A DNA stretch of 64,000 bases from Jiangella muralis (GTDB lineage: Bacteria; Actinomycetota; Actinomycetes; Jiangellales; Jiangellaceae): contig NZ_KQ434756.1 in NCBI RefSeq assembly GCF_001270745.1, forward strand, positions 124,001 through 188,000. The letters run 5' to 3'. Both the position numbers and the translations under genes were made by a program. Below the pieces are notes generated by a model that was not told the DNA's origin, searched no databases, and saw only the letters and a program-made list of their open reading frames with translations. This document shows positions 25,988 through 33,692 of the stretch, piece by piece. Numbering within the stretch: the first letter of the stretch is position 1; every line of letters begins with the position of its first letter.

Positions 25988-27307
25988 ATGCTCACCACAC
26001 GGAGATCCGCGGCGCTGTTCGCGGCCGGAGCGGCGGCACTCGCCCTGACGTCGTGCGGTAGCGATGCGACCGACACGCCGGGTGGCACCGCCCCGACCGA
26101 GGTCTCCACCGAGATCACCTCCGACCCGGTGACGCTCACGCTCGCCTACACCGACGACCCGCCGACGCAGGCGCTCGTCGACGGCTTCACCGCGCTGCAC
26201 CCGAACGTCACCATCGAGACCCAGCAGACGCCCTTCAGCGACTACGTCAAGTCGGTCCAGCTCGCGATGTCGTCGGAGTCGCCGCCCGACATCGCGCAGT
26301 ACAACCCCGGCGCGATGCGGTCGCTCGTCCCGGCCGGGCTGATCCTCGACCTGTCCGCGTGGAGCGACGCCTACGGGTGGGACGCGAGCTTCCCGGCGTC
26401 CAGCCTGGAGGTGCTGACCTCCGACGACGAGGCGAAGCAGTACGGCGAGGGCGGCCTCTACGCTGTGCCCGGCGCGCTGTCCGTGCTCGGCGTCTACTAC
26501 AACAAGGACCTCGTCACGGCCGCCGGCGTCGACGGCGCACCGGCGACCCTGGACGAGTTCGAGGACGACCTCGCCGCGGTGGCCGCGAGCGGCGTCGACC
26601 CGCTGACCGTCCCGTCCCTCGAGGTCGGCGGCGTGCACCTGTGGGGAGCGCTGCTGAACCGCCTCGGCGACGTCCAGGACTACAAGGACTGGGTGTACGG
26701 CGTCGACGGCTCCACCATCCAGACGCCGGCGGCCGAGGAGGCCACCGACATCATGGTCGACTGGATCGCCAAGGGCTACATCCCCGAGTCGTCGAACGCG
26801 GTCGGCTACGCCGACGCGATCGGTGAGTTCACCGCCGGGGAGGCCGCCTACCACGTCACGGGCAACTGGGCCGCCGCCGCGATCGAGGCCGAGCTGGGCG
26901 ACAACGTGGGCTTCTTCCCCATGCCGAGGCCGACGGCGGACGCACCGATGGTCGCCTCCGGCGCGAGCGTCGCGTACTCCATCTCGGCGAAGTCCGAGCA
27001 CCCCGACGTCGCGGCCGCGTTCCTCGACTACCTCGGCTCCGCCGAAGCCGCGCCGGTGCAGTTCGAGAGCGGGTTCATGCCCGTCAACGTCGACGCGACC
27101 GTGGAGGCCACCGGGCTGAAGGCCGACATCGCGACCGCGTTCTCGCAGGTGGTGGCGGTCGACGGCATCGTGCCGTTCCCCGACTTCGCGGCCCCGGCCA
27201 TGCTCGACCAGCTGGTCTCCGGCATCCAGGGCCTCATCAGCAAGCAGTCGACGACCGACCAGTACCTGGAGGGCCTGCAGAACGTCTGGTCCTCCTACCA
27301 TGGCTGA
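25988..27307 (+). CDS. Extracellular sugar-binding lipoprotein, ABC importer (family 1)
   Basis: A 439-residue solute-binding protein. Lipobox LTSC lies at about residues 17-20 after a basic head. It then has the family 1 pattern: VTLTLAYTDDPPTQALVDGF, ALSVLGVYYNKDLVTAAGV and GEAAYHVTGNW. It binds sugar at the cell surface. GAGAGGAG precedes the ATG. It overlaps the first permease by 8 bp. The amino-sugar genes next door suggest an N-acetylated saccharide ligand (inference). Confidence 0.92.
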   Translation: MLTTRRSAALFAAGAAALALTSCGSDATDTPGGTAPTEVSTEITSDPVTLTLAYTDDPPTQALVDGFTALHPNVTIETQQTPFSDYVKSVQLAMSSESPPDIAQYNPGAMRSLVPAGLILDLSAWSDAYGWDASFPASSLEVLTSDDEAKQYGEGGLYAVPGALSVLGVYYNKDLVTAAGVDGAPATLDEFEDDLAAVAASGVDPLTVPSLEVGGVHLWGALLNRLGDVQDYKDWVYGVDGSTIQTPAAEEATDIMVDWIAKGYIPESSNAVGYADAIGEFTAGEAAYHVTGNWAAAAIEAELGDNVGFFPMPRPTADAPMVASGASVAYSISAKSEHPDVAAAFLDYLGSAEAAPVQFESGFMPVNVDATVEATGLKADIATAFSQVVAVDGIVPFPDFAAPAMLDQLVSGIQGLISKQSTTDQYLEGLQNVWSSYHG

Positions 27308-28244
27308 TCCCCGCACCACCGTCGTCGCCCGCAGCTCCCCGCCCGCCGCGGGGCTGCGGCGCGGCGGGGCGCCGTCCCGGCCCGGACGACGCCGCTGGTC
27401 CGGGTGGCTCTACATCCTGCCCGCGGCCGCGGTCTACCTGGCCTTCGCGATCTGGCCGACCATCGCGGCGGCGCGGCTGTCCTTCTTCGAGTGGAACGGC
27501 ATCCTGCCGCCGCGCTGGGTCGGCCTGGACAACTACCGGGAGATCTTCGACACGCCGGCCCTGTATGGCGCGGTCGGTCACAGTCTCGTCCTGGTGGTCT
27601 TCTTCTCCGTGATCCCCGTGGCGTTCGGGCTGTTCCTCACCGCGATGCTGAGCGGGCGGGTCCGCCGGGGCATGGCGTTCTTCCGCGTGGTCTTCTTCCT
27701 CCCCCAGGTGCTGCCGCTCGTGGCGGTGGGCATCACCTGGCGGTGGCTGTACAGCGACGACGGCGTCGTCAACGAGGCGCTCACCGCCGTCGGGCTCGGC
27801 GGCATCACCCGTGCCTGGCTCGGTGACTACGGCGTGGCCCTGTTCGCGCTCGGGCTGATCGGCACCTGGGTGATGAGCGGGCTGTGCATGATGCTCTTCC
27901 TGAGCGGCGTCCAGAAGATCGATCCGTCGCTCTACGAGGCCGCCGTGCTCGACGGCGCCGGCGCCGTCCGTCAGTTCTTCGCGGTCACGCTGCCCGGCCT
28001 GCGCGGCGAGGTCTCCATCGCGGCCGTGATCACCACGATCGCCGCGCTCGCCAGCTTCGACCTCGTGTACGTGACGACGAACGGCGGGCCGGCGAACCAG
28101 ACCACCGTGCCGGGCCTGCTCGTCTACCGCCTCGCCTTCACCCAGGGCGACATCGGCGGAGCGAGCGCCCTCGCCGTCGTGCTCGCCGTCACCGTGATCG
28201 GCCTCGTGACCGTCATCCGCTGGCTCACCAAGGAGAGATCGTGA
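27300..28244 (+). CDS. Sugar ABC transporter permease, MalF/UgpA type
   Basis: A 314-residue permease with six helices after a long basic tail (first 35 residues). The EAA loop is YEAAVLDGAGAVRQFFAVTLPGL. FVVTNGGP-like sequence VYVTTNGGPANQTT precedes the last helices, as in UgpA/MalF. It starts inside the binding-protein gene and is coupled by GTGA to the second permease. No ATPase gene follows, so a shared MsiK-type ATPase elsewhere is expected. Confidence 0.93.
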   Translation: MADPRTTVVARSSPPAAGLRRGGAPSRPGRRRWSGWLYILPAAAVYLAFAIWPTIAAARLSFFEWNGILPPRWVGLDNYREIFDTPALYGAVGHSLVLVVFFSVIPVAFGLFLTAMLSGRVRRGMAFFRVVFFLPQVLPLVAVGITWRWLYSDDGVVNEALTAVGLGGITRAWLGDYGVALFALGLIGTWVMSGLCMMLFLSGVQKIDPSLYEAAVLDGAGAVRQFFAVTLPGLRGEVSIAAVITTIAALASFDLVYVTTNGGPANQTTVPGLLVYRLAFTQGDIGGASALAVVLAVTVIGLVTVIRWLTKERS

Positions 28245-29062
28245 GAGTCAGACCAGTCGGGGTCGGGCTGCGTTACGGCGTGCTGTTCGCCCTCGCCGCC
28301 CTGGTGCTGGTGCCGTTCGTCGGCATCATCCTGGCCTCGGTCCATCCGCCGGACCAGCAGGTGTCGGGGCTGAGCCTGCCCGACCGCATCTCGTGGGAGA
28401 ACTTCTCCGTCGCGTGGAACCAGGCGCACTTCGGCAGCCTGGTGAGGTCCAGCCTCATCATCGCGGCCGGCGTCGTGCCCGCCGCCGTCATCCTCGCCAC
28501 CCTCGCCGGCTACGGGCTCACCGTGCTGCGCGCGCCCGGCAGCCGCCCCGTGACCGGGGCGTTCGTGCTCGGCCTCACCATCCCGGTCGAGCTCGTCGTC
28601 GTCTCGCTCTACTTCAACCTGCGCGACGTCGGGTTGTCGAACTCCTACCTCGCGATCATCATGGCCGAGATCGCCCTGTTCCTGCCGTTCGGCGTGTACT
28701 GGATGTCGGCGCACTTCGCCCAGGTCCCGATCGAGCTCGTCGAGGCCAGCCGGATCGACGGCGCGCGCGACCTGATCGTGCTGCTGCGGGTGCTGCTGCC
28801 GATCTCCTGGCCGGCCATCACGACCCTCACGGTGCTCATCTTCATGTGGTCCTGGAATCAGTTCCTGCTGGTCCTCGTGCTCATGCAGGACCCCGAGAAG
28901 CGCACCGCACCAGCGGGCCTCGGCTACTTCGTCGGGCAGTACTCCACCAACATCCCGCTGCTCTCCGCCGCCAGCCTGATCGTCATCCTCCCGATCGTCG
29001 CGGTCTACCTGGCGTTCCAGCGCAACTTCGTCAGCGGGCTGACCCAGGGAGCGGTCAAGTAG
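28241..29062 (+). CDS. Sugar ABC transporter permease, MalG/UgpE type
   Basis: A 273-residue permease with six helices and EAA loop VEASRIDGARDLIVLLRVLLP. The GTG start overlaps the previous stop (GTGA). NQFLLVLVLMQDPEKRTAP followed by a Gly-rich turn is the conserved C-terminal region of the family. It pairs with the upstream permease. The frame annotated from further upstream is shadow. It ends 91 bp before a palindromic terminator. Confidence 0.93.
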   Translation: MRVRPVGVGLRYGVLFALAALVLVPFVGIILASVHPPDQQVSGLSLPDRISWENFSVAWNQAHFGSLVRSSLIIAAGVVPAAVILATLAGYGLTVLRAPGSRPVTGAFVLGLTIPVELVVVSLYFNLRDVGLSNSYLAIIMAEIALFLPFGVYWMSAHFAQVPIELVEASRIDGARDLIVLLRVLLPISWPAITTLTVLIFMWSWNQFLLVLVLMQDPEKRTAPAGLGYFVGQYSTNIPLLSAASLIVILPIVAVYLAFQRNFVSGLTQGAVK

Positions 29063-29152
29063 GCCCTAGATGTACCCGGCCAGGAGGTTGGTCACAGGTA
29101 GCCGCTGGGTGAGCGTCAGCCACCGCCACGGATGCTGCGACGATGACGTCCA

Positions 29153-29208
29153 CCATGATCATCCACCTTTTGAGCTGCTCTGACAGCCCAAAAGTTGGAT
29201 GATCATGG
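29153..29208. repeat. Palindromic element, copy 1; likely bidirectional terminator
   Basis: Arms of 20 bases at 29153-29172 and 29189-29208 pair with one mismatch, core ATGATCATCCACCTTTTG. GCTG/CAGC in the loop adds four more pairs. It lies between convergent genes. The same core recurs at 43870-43925 with a different loop. Confidence 0.75.
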
Positions 29209-29253
29209 CCGGCCGATCGACACGTCTGCCACCAATGTGATGGCCGGGTACAC

Positions 29254-30588
29254 CTAGACCGTGCGGACTGACGAGCACTGGCAGGCGACGAGGAGGCATT
29301 CCGCGGCCTCGGCATCGTCTCGCAGCAGAGTCTCGCCGACGCCGACGCCGACGCCGACCCCGGCCCCTTCCGTGGCAGGCTGGGTGGCCGGCGCCGCGTG
29401 CCCGCGGGGCCACACCACCACGGCCGTCACCATGCCGATAACGGCGAGTGCGCCGAGGATCGCCCATGCGAGGGTGAAGCCGGAACTGGTGCCGATCCAC
29501 CCGGCGATCGGATAGGTGACCAGCCACGCCAGGTGTGAGAGGGAGAACTGGGCGGCGAAGGCCCCGGGAAGCTGGCTGCCGTCGACGGAGGATCGGATCA
29601 CGCGTCCGGTCGGGGTGACGATCAGGGCCATGCCGCCTCCGATGAGCCCCCAGATGGGCGCGGTGACGCCCCATGCGGCGACCCCGGTGGCGGCCATCGC
29701 GACCGCCGCGCCCACCCCCGTGAGCAGCACCCCGGCGCCGGTCATCATGACGGTGCGGTCGGCGACGCGGTCGAGCACGCGCGGCAGGAGAAGCGCGACC
29801 ACGAGCGTGCCACCACCAGAGGCGGCGAGCATCCAGGAGACGTCGGCCTGCGTGCCGCCGAGTTCGTCGCGGACGTAGTTGACGGTATTGACCACCACGA
29901 TCGACCCGGCGGCGGCAACCACCAGGTTCAGCGCCATGACGCCCCGCAGCCGCGGTGTCGTGGCGAAGGTCGTGATGCCCGAGGTGACGCGATCCCAGAG
30001 GCGCGTGCGGCCGCTGGGCCTCGCGTTCGGGATGCGGGTGGAGAGCACCAACAACGCGGAGACGACGAACCCGATCGACGTGCCGACGAACAGCCAGTCG
30101 AAGGTCATGAAGGTGAGCGCCACCGCTGCGAGCACCGGGCTGAGCAGGCTCTCCATCGTGTAGGCGACCTGTGAGGCCGACAGGGCGCGGGTGAAGTCGG
30201 ATTCCTCGGTCACGATGTCGGGGATGACCGCCTGGAACGTGGGCGTGAACGCCGCTGAGGTGGCTTGCAGGACGCCGATGAGGACGTAGATGTGCCACAC
30301 CTCGGTGACGAACGGGAGTGCGAGCACGACGCCGGCGCGGATGACGTCGAGCAACGTCAGGAACGCCCGTCGCGGCAGACGGTCGGCGTAGGCGCCGACC
30401 ACGGGCGCCACCAGCACGTACATGACCATCTTGATCGTCAGCGCGGTGCCGAGGACCGCCCCGGCGCTGGAACCTGCCAGGTCGTAGGCGAGCAGCCCGA
30501 GCGCGACAGTGGCCAGCCCGGTGCCGAACAGCGCGATCACCTGGGCGCTGAACAGGTGCCGGTAGTCGCGGATGGCGAAGAGGCGCAT
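29254..30588 (-). CDS. MFS transporter, enterobactin-exporter (EntS)-like fold
   Basis: A 444-residue major-facilitator protein with about twelve helices. The family loop after TM2 is APVVGAYADRLPRRAFL (DRxxRR), and the opening FAIRDYRHLFSAQVIALFGTGL is typical of the MFS_3 group. The C-terminus has a GVGVGVGVG run from a GACGCC microsatellite, then a Cys-containing tail. GGGGGAG precedes ATG 30588. A CsoR-like operator 45 bp upstream suggests control by copper or reactive sulfur, so export of a metal-linked compound is possible (inference). Confidence 0.88.
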   Translation of the reverse strand: MRLFAIRDYRHLFSAQVIALFGTGLATVALGLLAYDLAGSSAGAVLGTALTIKMVMYVLVAPVVGAYADRLPRRAFLTLLDVIRAGVVLALPFVTEVWHIYVLIGVLQATSAAFTPTFQAVIPDIVTEESDFTRALSASQVAYTMESLLSPVLAAVALTFMTFDWLFVGTSIGFVVSALLVLSTRIPNARPSGRTRLWDRVTSGITTFATTPRLRGVMALNLVVAAAGSIVVVNTVNYVRDELGGTQADVSWMLAASGGGTLVVALLLPRVLDRVADRTVMMTGAGVLLTGVGAAVAMAATGVAAWGVTAPIWGLIGGGMALIVTPTGRVIRSSVDGSQLPGAFAAQFSLSHLAWLVTYPIAGWIGTSSGFTLAWAILGALAVIGMVTAVVVWPRGHAAPATQPATEGAGVGVGVGVGETLLRDDAEAAECLLVACQCSSVRTV

Positions 30589-30632
30589 GAGGGTCTCCCC
30601 CTGGTCTCGGGTGTCTCCACCACCACAGAAAC

Positions 30633-30651
30633 CATACCCCCAGGGGGTATG
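30633..30651. promoter_or_regulatory. CsoR/CstR-like operator CATACCCCCAGGGGGTATG
   Basis: A perfect dyad with 9-base arms around one A. The TACCCC...GGGGTA layout is that of CsoR-family (Cu(I) or persulfide-sensing) operators. It is 45 bp before the MFS start on the minus strand. No csoR gene is in the window. Confidence 0.65.
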
Positions 30652-30779
30652 TCAAATCGTGAGCCTCGACGACGGAGGGACGCGTGCGAGTCGGCGGTGC
30701 CGGACGGGCGAGTCGGGCGTTCCTCGGAGGTGAGGCCTGCGACGAGGTGGGATGCGCTGGTGAGCAGGCTACGGCGGTG

Positions 30780-30816
30780 GTGGGCCCCCAGGGGATCGAA
30801 CCCTGAACCCGCGGAT
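30780..30816. repeat. Left attachment-like repeat: copy of tRNA-Lys 3' half
   Basis: 37 bases identical to 31976-32012, which run from the anticodon loop to one base past the tRNA-Lys 3' end. It has no tRNA 5' half. It is the expected product of site-specific integration into a tRNA gene. Confidence 0.85.
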
Positions 30817-30882
30817 CAGCGAGCGAGCCCTCTCGTCATCTCGCCTCTACTTGCTCTCGCCGCTCTGGCCAGCAGTGTTCGC

Positions 30883-30888
30883 TATCAT
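30883..30888 (+). promoter_or_regulatory. -10 element TATCAT of the toxin-antitoxin pair (leaderless)
   Basis: TATCAT ends 6 bases before the antitoxin ATG at 30895, so transcription would start at or near the start codon. No ribosome site is present. A -35 is not clear. Confidence 0.45.
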
Positions 30889-30894
30889 GGTCCT

Positions 30895-31059
30895 ATGAGT
30901 GTTCCGGCGTTCAGCGATCCAGCCGTCGAGGTGGCTGCGTCGCCCGTTGACGCCGAGCGGGAGAACGACGAGTGGTGGGCGTGGTGGTCCACGCTGCCCA
31001 CCGTCGAGCGTTCCCGTTCGGTGGTTGACGTTCTCGCCGACACCCGCGACGACGACTGA
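30895..31059 (+). CDS. Putative antitoxin of a VapBC-like module
   Basis: A 54-residue acidic protein starting MSVPAFSDPAVEVAASPVDA and ending in the Asp-rich tail DVLADTRDDD. The middle (NDEWWAWWSTLPTVERSRSV) is Trp-rich. No DNA-binding fold is recognisable. Its position, size and one-base ATG overlap with the PIN toxin gene make it the partner antitoxin. It is probably translated from a leaderless message. Confidence 0.7.
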   Translation: MSVPAFSDPAVEVAASPVDAERENDEWWAWWSTLPTVERSRSVVDVLADTRDDD

Positions 31060-31463
31060 TGGCCCGTCGCTACGTGCTCGATGCCTCGGCCGGCATCGCG
31101 ATCCTCAACCACACGTCGTCGGGCGTTGCTCTCGCCGCGTTCCGGTTTCGGCCCGGTGCCGAGACCTGGACCGTCGAGCACTTCCACGTCGAGGTTGCCA
31201 AGGTGATCCGTCGCGATGTGCTCCGTGGGGATCTGACCGACACCCAGGCCGGCCAGCTCGTCACTGGACTCGTCCGCTGGCCACTCAACGTCGCACGGGT
31301 CGCTCCGCTGATCTCCGACGCTTGGACGATGCGGCACACCATCACCATCCACGATGGCCTGTACGTGGCGCTCGCCCGGCACATCGGCGCAACCCTCGTC
31401 ACCGCTGATCGGAAGCTCGCCAAGGCTCCCGGCATGGACGTACCCGTCATCGCGCCGAGCTGA
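31059..31463 (+). CDS. vapC: PIN domain ribonuclease toxin, VapC family
   Basis: A 134-residue PIN domain with the acidic metal-binding residues in place: Asp8 (VLDASAG), Glu45 (HVEVAKV), Asp99 (IHDGLYVALA) and Asp117 (TADRKL). VapC toxins cleave tRNA or rRNA and are neutralised by the cognate antitoxin. TGATG overlap with the 54-residue antitoxin gene. Codons such as CGT, GAT and GGG are more frequent than in neighbours, consistent with transfer. The target RNA is unknown; whether it is linked to the tRNA-Lys site is untested. Confidence 0.9.
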   Translation: MARRYVLDASAGIAILNHTSSGVALAAFRFRPGAETWTVEHFHVEVAKVIRRDVLRGDLTDTQAGQLVTGLVRWPLNVARVAPLISDAWTMRHTITIHDGLYVALARHIGATLVTADRKLAKAPGMDVPVIAPS

Positions 31464-31654
31464 GCGCTTCGGCAGGTAGGCGGAAGCTCGGCGACAAATT
31501 TCTACGCCGAGGTCACGAAGCGATTTTCGTAGGCACTCGGCCACGAGTGGTGCGGGCAATCAGCGAACACGCTGCAAACGGGTCTGTCGAAGTCGAGCAT
31601 GAGCAAACTGGACGCCAGACAGGAGTTTCGCGAGCTGGTCGTTGGCGGTCGCGG

Positions 31655-31860
31655 TCATTCGGTGTTCTCGCGGCCGACGGTGGTCCAGATGCTGTCGAAC
31701 CAGCGGCGGGGTTGGACGACGTACTGGGAGCCCATGGATGGCCTCCTTACCGCCGAGGTCGAGGATCGCGGTGGGCTCGTCGCCGGGCTGACCTGGTGCT
31801 CGTAGACGGGGTAGGGCCGAAGAACACCTGGGCGTCGTTGATGATGTAGAGCTTGAACAT
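31655..31860 (-). pseudogene. Frameshifted remnant of an unidentified gene
   Basis: Three coding-like segments in different frames read in order on the minus strand: MFKLYIINDAQVFFG, then PYPVYEHQVSP, then GDEPTAILDLGGKEAIHG, and finally MGSQYVVQPRRWFDSIWTTV ending in a stop. At least two single-base indels would be needed to join them. The WFDSIW end recalls regulators with a small C-terminal domain, but I cannot name the family. The rest of 31464-31976 shows nothing else I can call. Confidence 0.5.
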
Positions 31861-31975
31861 CGACAGCCGCGGACCTGCTCGATGACGCTCTACAGACGAC
31901 GGTGGTGGAAAACCATGGGTAAAGCATGGCCTCTGCTGCTGGTCGCGCTGGGTCTAGTCGCTGACCTGCTGTTTA

Positions 31976-32012
31976 GTGGGCCCCCAGGGGATCGAACCCT
32001 GAACCCGCGGAT
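31976..32012. repeat. Right attachment-like repeat inside tRNA-Lys
   Basis: The second perfect copy of the 37-bp repeat. The intact tRNA is at this end, so this copy joins the tRNA 5' half to the identity segment. Confidence 0.85.
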
Positions 32013-32049
32013 TAAAAGTCCGCTGCTCTGCCAATTGAGCTAGAGGCCC
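31977..32049 (-). tRNA. tRNA-Lys(UUU)
   Basis: 73 bases fold as a cloverleaf: acceptor GGGCCTC/GGGGCCC, anticodon arm GCGGA-CTTTTAA-TCCGC with anticodon TTT (complement of 32014-32016), T arm CAGGG-TTCGATC-CCCTG and discriminator A. CCA is not encoded. Its 3' half (31976-32012) is duplicated at 30780-30816, marking it as an integration target. Confidence 0.95.
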
Positions 32050-32257
32050 CGCGGACAGGCTACCCAGTCCCGTCGCCACCGGCCGAACCGGCAGCGGCGC
32101 CGAGGCCGGCCGACTATCCGGGGGCGCTGACAGAACGCTGACGGTTCCTGGCCGAAAACGTGCGGACTCTGTCAGTGGGCGGGGGTTGAATGGGTCTTCC
32201 ATGCCGGACGGGCACACCTTCCGATCCGGCGTGGTCACCTCGAAGGAGAACCGCCTC

Positions 32258-33625
32258 ATGACCACCCTCGACGTCTCCGCACTTCGCACCCGCTTCACCG
32301 GCCAGGTCGTCGCTCCCGGCGACGACGGCTACGACGGCGCGCGTGCGCTCTTCTACGGCGGCCACGACCCCCGGCCCGTCGTCGTCATCCGCCCAGCCGA
32401 TGCCGGCGAGGTGGCCGCCGTCATCACGCTCGCCCGCGAGACCGGCCTCGAACTCTCCGTCCGCTGCGGCGGGCACAGCCCCGTCGGCCACAGCGTCGTC
32501 GACGGCGGCATCGTCCTCGACCTCACCCACCTGCGCGCCATCGCCATCGACGTCGAGGAGCGCACGGTGTGGGCGCAGGCCGGCCTCACGGCGGGCGACG
32601 TCACCCGGGCGGTCGCCGAGCACGGGCTGGCCGTCGGCTTCGGCGACACCGGCACCGTCGGCATCGGTGGCATCACCACCGGCGGCGGGGTCGGCTTCCT
32701 GTCCCGCAAGCACGGCATGACCATCGACAACGTGCTCGCCGCCGAGGTCGTCACCGCCGACGGCCAGATCCTGCAGGTCGACGGCGCCAACCACCCCGAC
32801 CTCTTCTGGGCCATCCGGGGCGGCGGCGGCAACTTCGGCGTCGTCACCCGGTTCAAGTACCGGCTGCAGGAGGTGCCCGGCGTCGTGGGCGGCATGATCC
32901 TGCTCCCGGCCACGCCCGAGGTCATCCACGGTTTCCTCCGCGAGGCGGCCGCGGCGCCCGAAGAGCTGTCCGTCATCGTCAACGTCATGCCGGCGCCGCC
33001 GATGCCGTTCATCCCGGCCGACCAGCACGGAAACATGGTGGTCATGGGCCTGGTCTGCTACGCGGGCCCGGCCGAGGAGGGCGAGAAGGCGCTGGCGCCC
33101 ATCCGGGCGCTGGCCGAGCCCATCGCCGACCTTGTCCGGCCCATCACCTACGCCGAGATGTTCATGGAAGAGGGCGACGACGAGTACCACCCCACCGCCA
33201 CCGCCCGCACCATGTTCGCCGACGAGCTCGACCTCGGCCGCGTCACCCAAGTCCTCGAGCGGCTGCGCACGGCGCCGGCGCCCATGCGGGTCGCGCAGTT
33301 CCGGCCGCTCGGCGGCGCCATCGACCGCGTCCCCGCCGACGCCACGGCGTACGCGCACCGCGGCCGGGCGTTCATGGTCAACGTCGCCTCGTTCCTCGAC
33401 GGCCCCGACACCAAGGCCGAGCGGGAGCAGTGGGTCCTCGACACCGCCGCCGTCGCCGAGAACGGCGGCACCGGCGCCTACGTCAACTTCCTCACCGAAG
33501 ACGGCGAGACGCGGGCGCGGGAGGCCTACCCGGGCGGCACCTGGGAGCGGCTCACTCAGGTGAAGCGGCAGTACGACCCCGCCAACCTGTTCCGCCGCAA
33601 CGTCAACATCCCGCCCGCGGGCTGA
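32258..33625 (+). CDS. FAD-binding oxidoreductase with BBE domain (paralogue)
   Basis: A 455-residue covalent flavoprotein of the VAO/PCMH superfamily, clearly related to the protein at 1000-2370: the same FGG-type loops, RCGGHSPVGHS with His73 as likely FAD linkage, GGGGNFGVVTRF, and ending YDPANLFRRNVNIPP. GGVGFLSRKHG replaces the GIGYLARGFG of the other copy. AAGGAGAA precedes ATG 32258; the frame opens earlier at 32186 without homology. The substrate is unknown. It is monocistronic, after the tRNA-Lys. Confidence 0.9.
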   Translation: MTTLDVSALRTRFTGQVVAPGDDGYDGARALFYGGHDPRPVVVIRPADAGEVAAVITLARETGLELSVRCGGHSPVGHSVVDGGIVLDLTHLRAIAIDVEERTVWAQAGLTAGDVTRAVAEHGLAVGFGDTGTVGIGGITTGGGVGFLSRKHGMTIDNVLAAEVVTADGQILQVDGANHPDLFWAIRGGGGNFGVVTRFKYRLQEVPGVVGGMILLPATPEVIHGFLREAAAAPEELSVIVNVMPAPPMPFIPADQHGNMVVMGLVCYAGPAEEGEKALAPIRALAEPIADLVRPITYAEMFMEEGDDEYHPTATARTMFADELDLGRVTQVLERLRTAPAPMRVAQFRPLGGAIDRVPADATAYAHRGRAFMVNVASFLDGPDTKAEREQWVLDTAAVAENGGTGAYVNFLTEDGETRAREAYPGGTWERLTQVKRQYDPANLFRRNVNIPPAG

Positions 33626-33636
33626 GTCGCACGGAC

Positions 33637-33674
33637 GGGGTGGCCGGGCGCGGGTTCGCGCGACCGGCCACCCC
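33637..33674. terminator. Bidirectional terminator hairpin
   Basis: GGGGTGGCCGG (33637-33647) pairs with CCGGCCACCCC (33664-33674), with an inner GCGCG/CGCGC stem and GGTT loop. It lies between the convergent flavin oxidase and sialidase-like genes. Confidence 0.8.
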
Positions 33675-33692
33675 GGTGCCCTGACCGCCCGG

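Larger units (their letters stand above)
30780..32012. mobile_element. tRNA-Lys-associated mini-island carrying a VapBC-like pair
   Basis: About 1.2 kb bounded by perfect 37-bp direct repeats, one being the 3' half of tRNA-Lys. Inside are an antitoxin-sized gene, a PIN toxin and a frameshifted remnant, with lower GC3 than the neighbours. There is no integrase or transposase, so it is a deletion relic or depends on enzymes supplied in trans. Confidence 0.7.

Noticed and set aside
29334-29360. CRISPR-like repeats
   Set aside because: The GACGCC run is a short tandem repeat inside a coding region with no spacers. No CRISPR array was seen in the window.
30781-30860. A second tRNA-Lys gene
   Set aside because: Only the 3' half is present; no acceptor 5' strand, D arm or anticodon stem 5' side precedes or follows it. 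It is read as an attachment repeat.
31547-31849. Plus-strand open frames after vapC as extra island genes
   Set aside because: They have no ribosome site or known domain, and the minus strand holds the more convincing disrupted frames in the same place.
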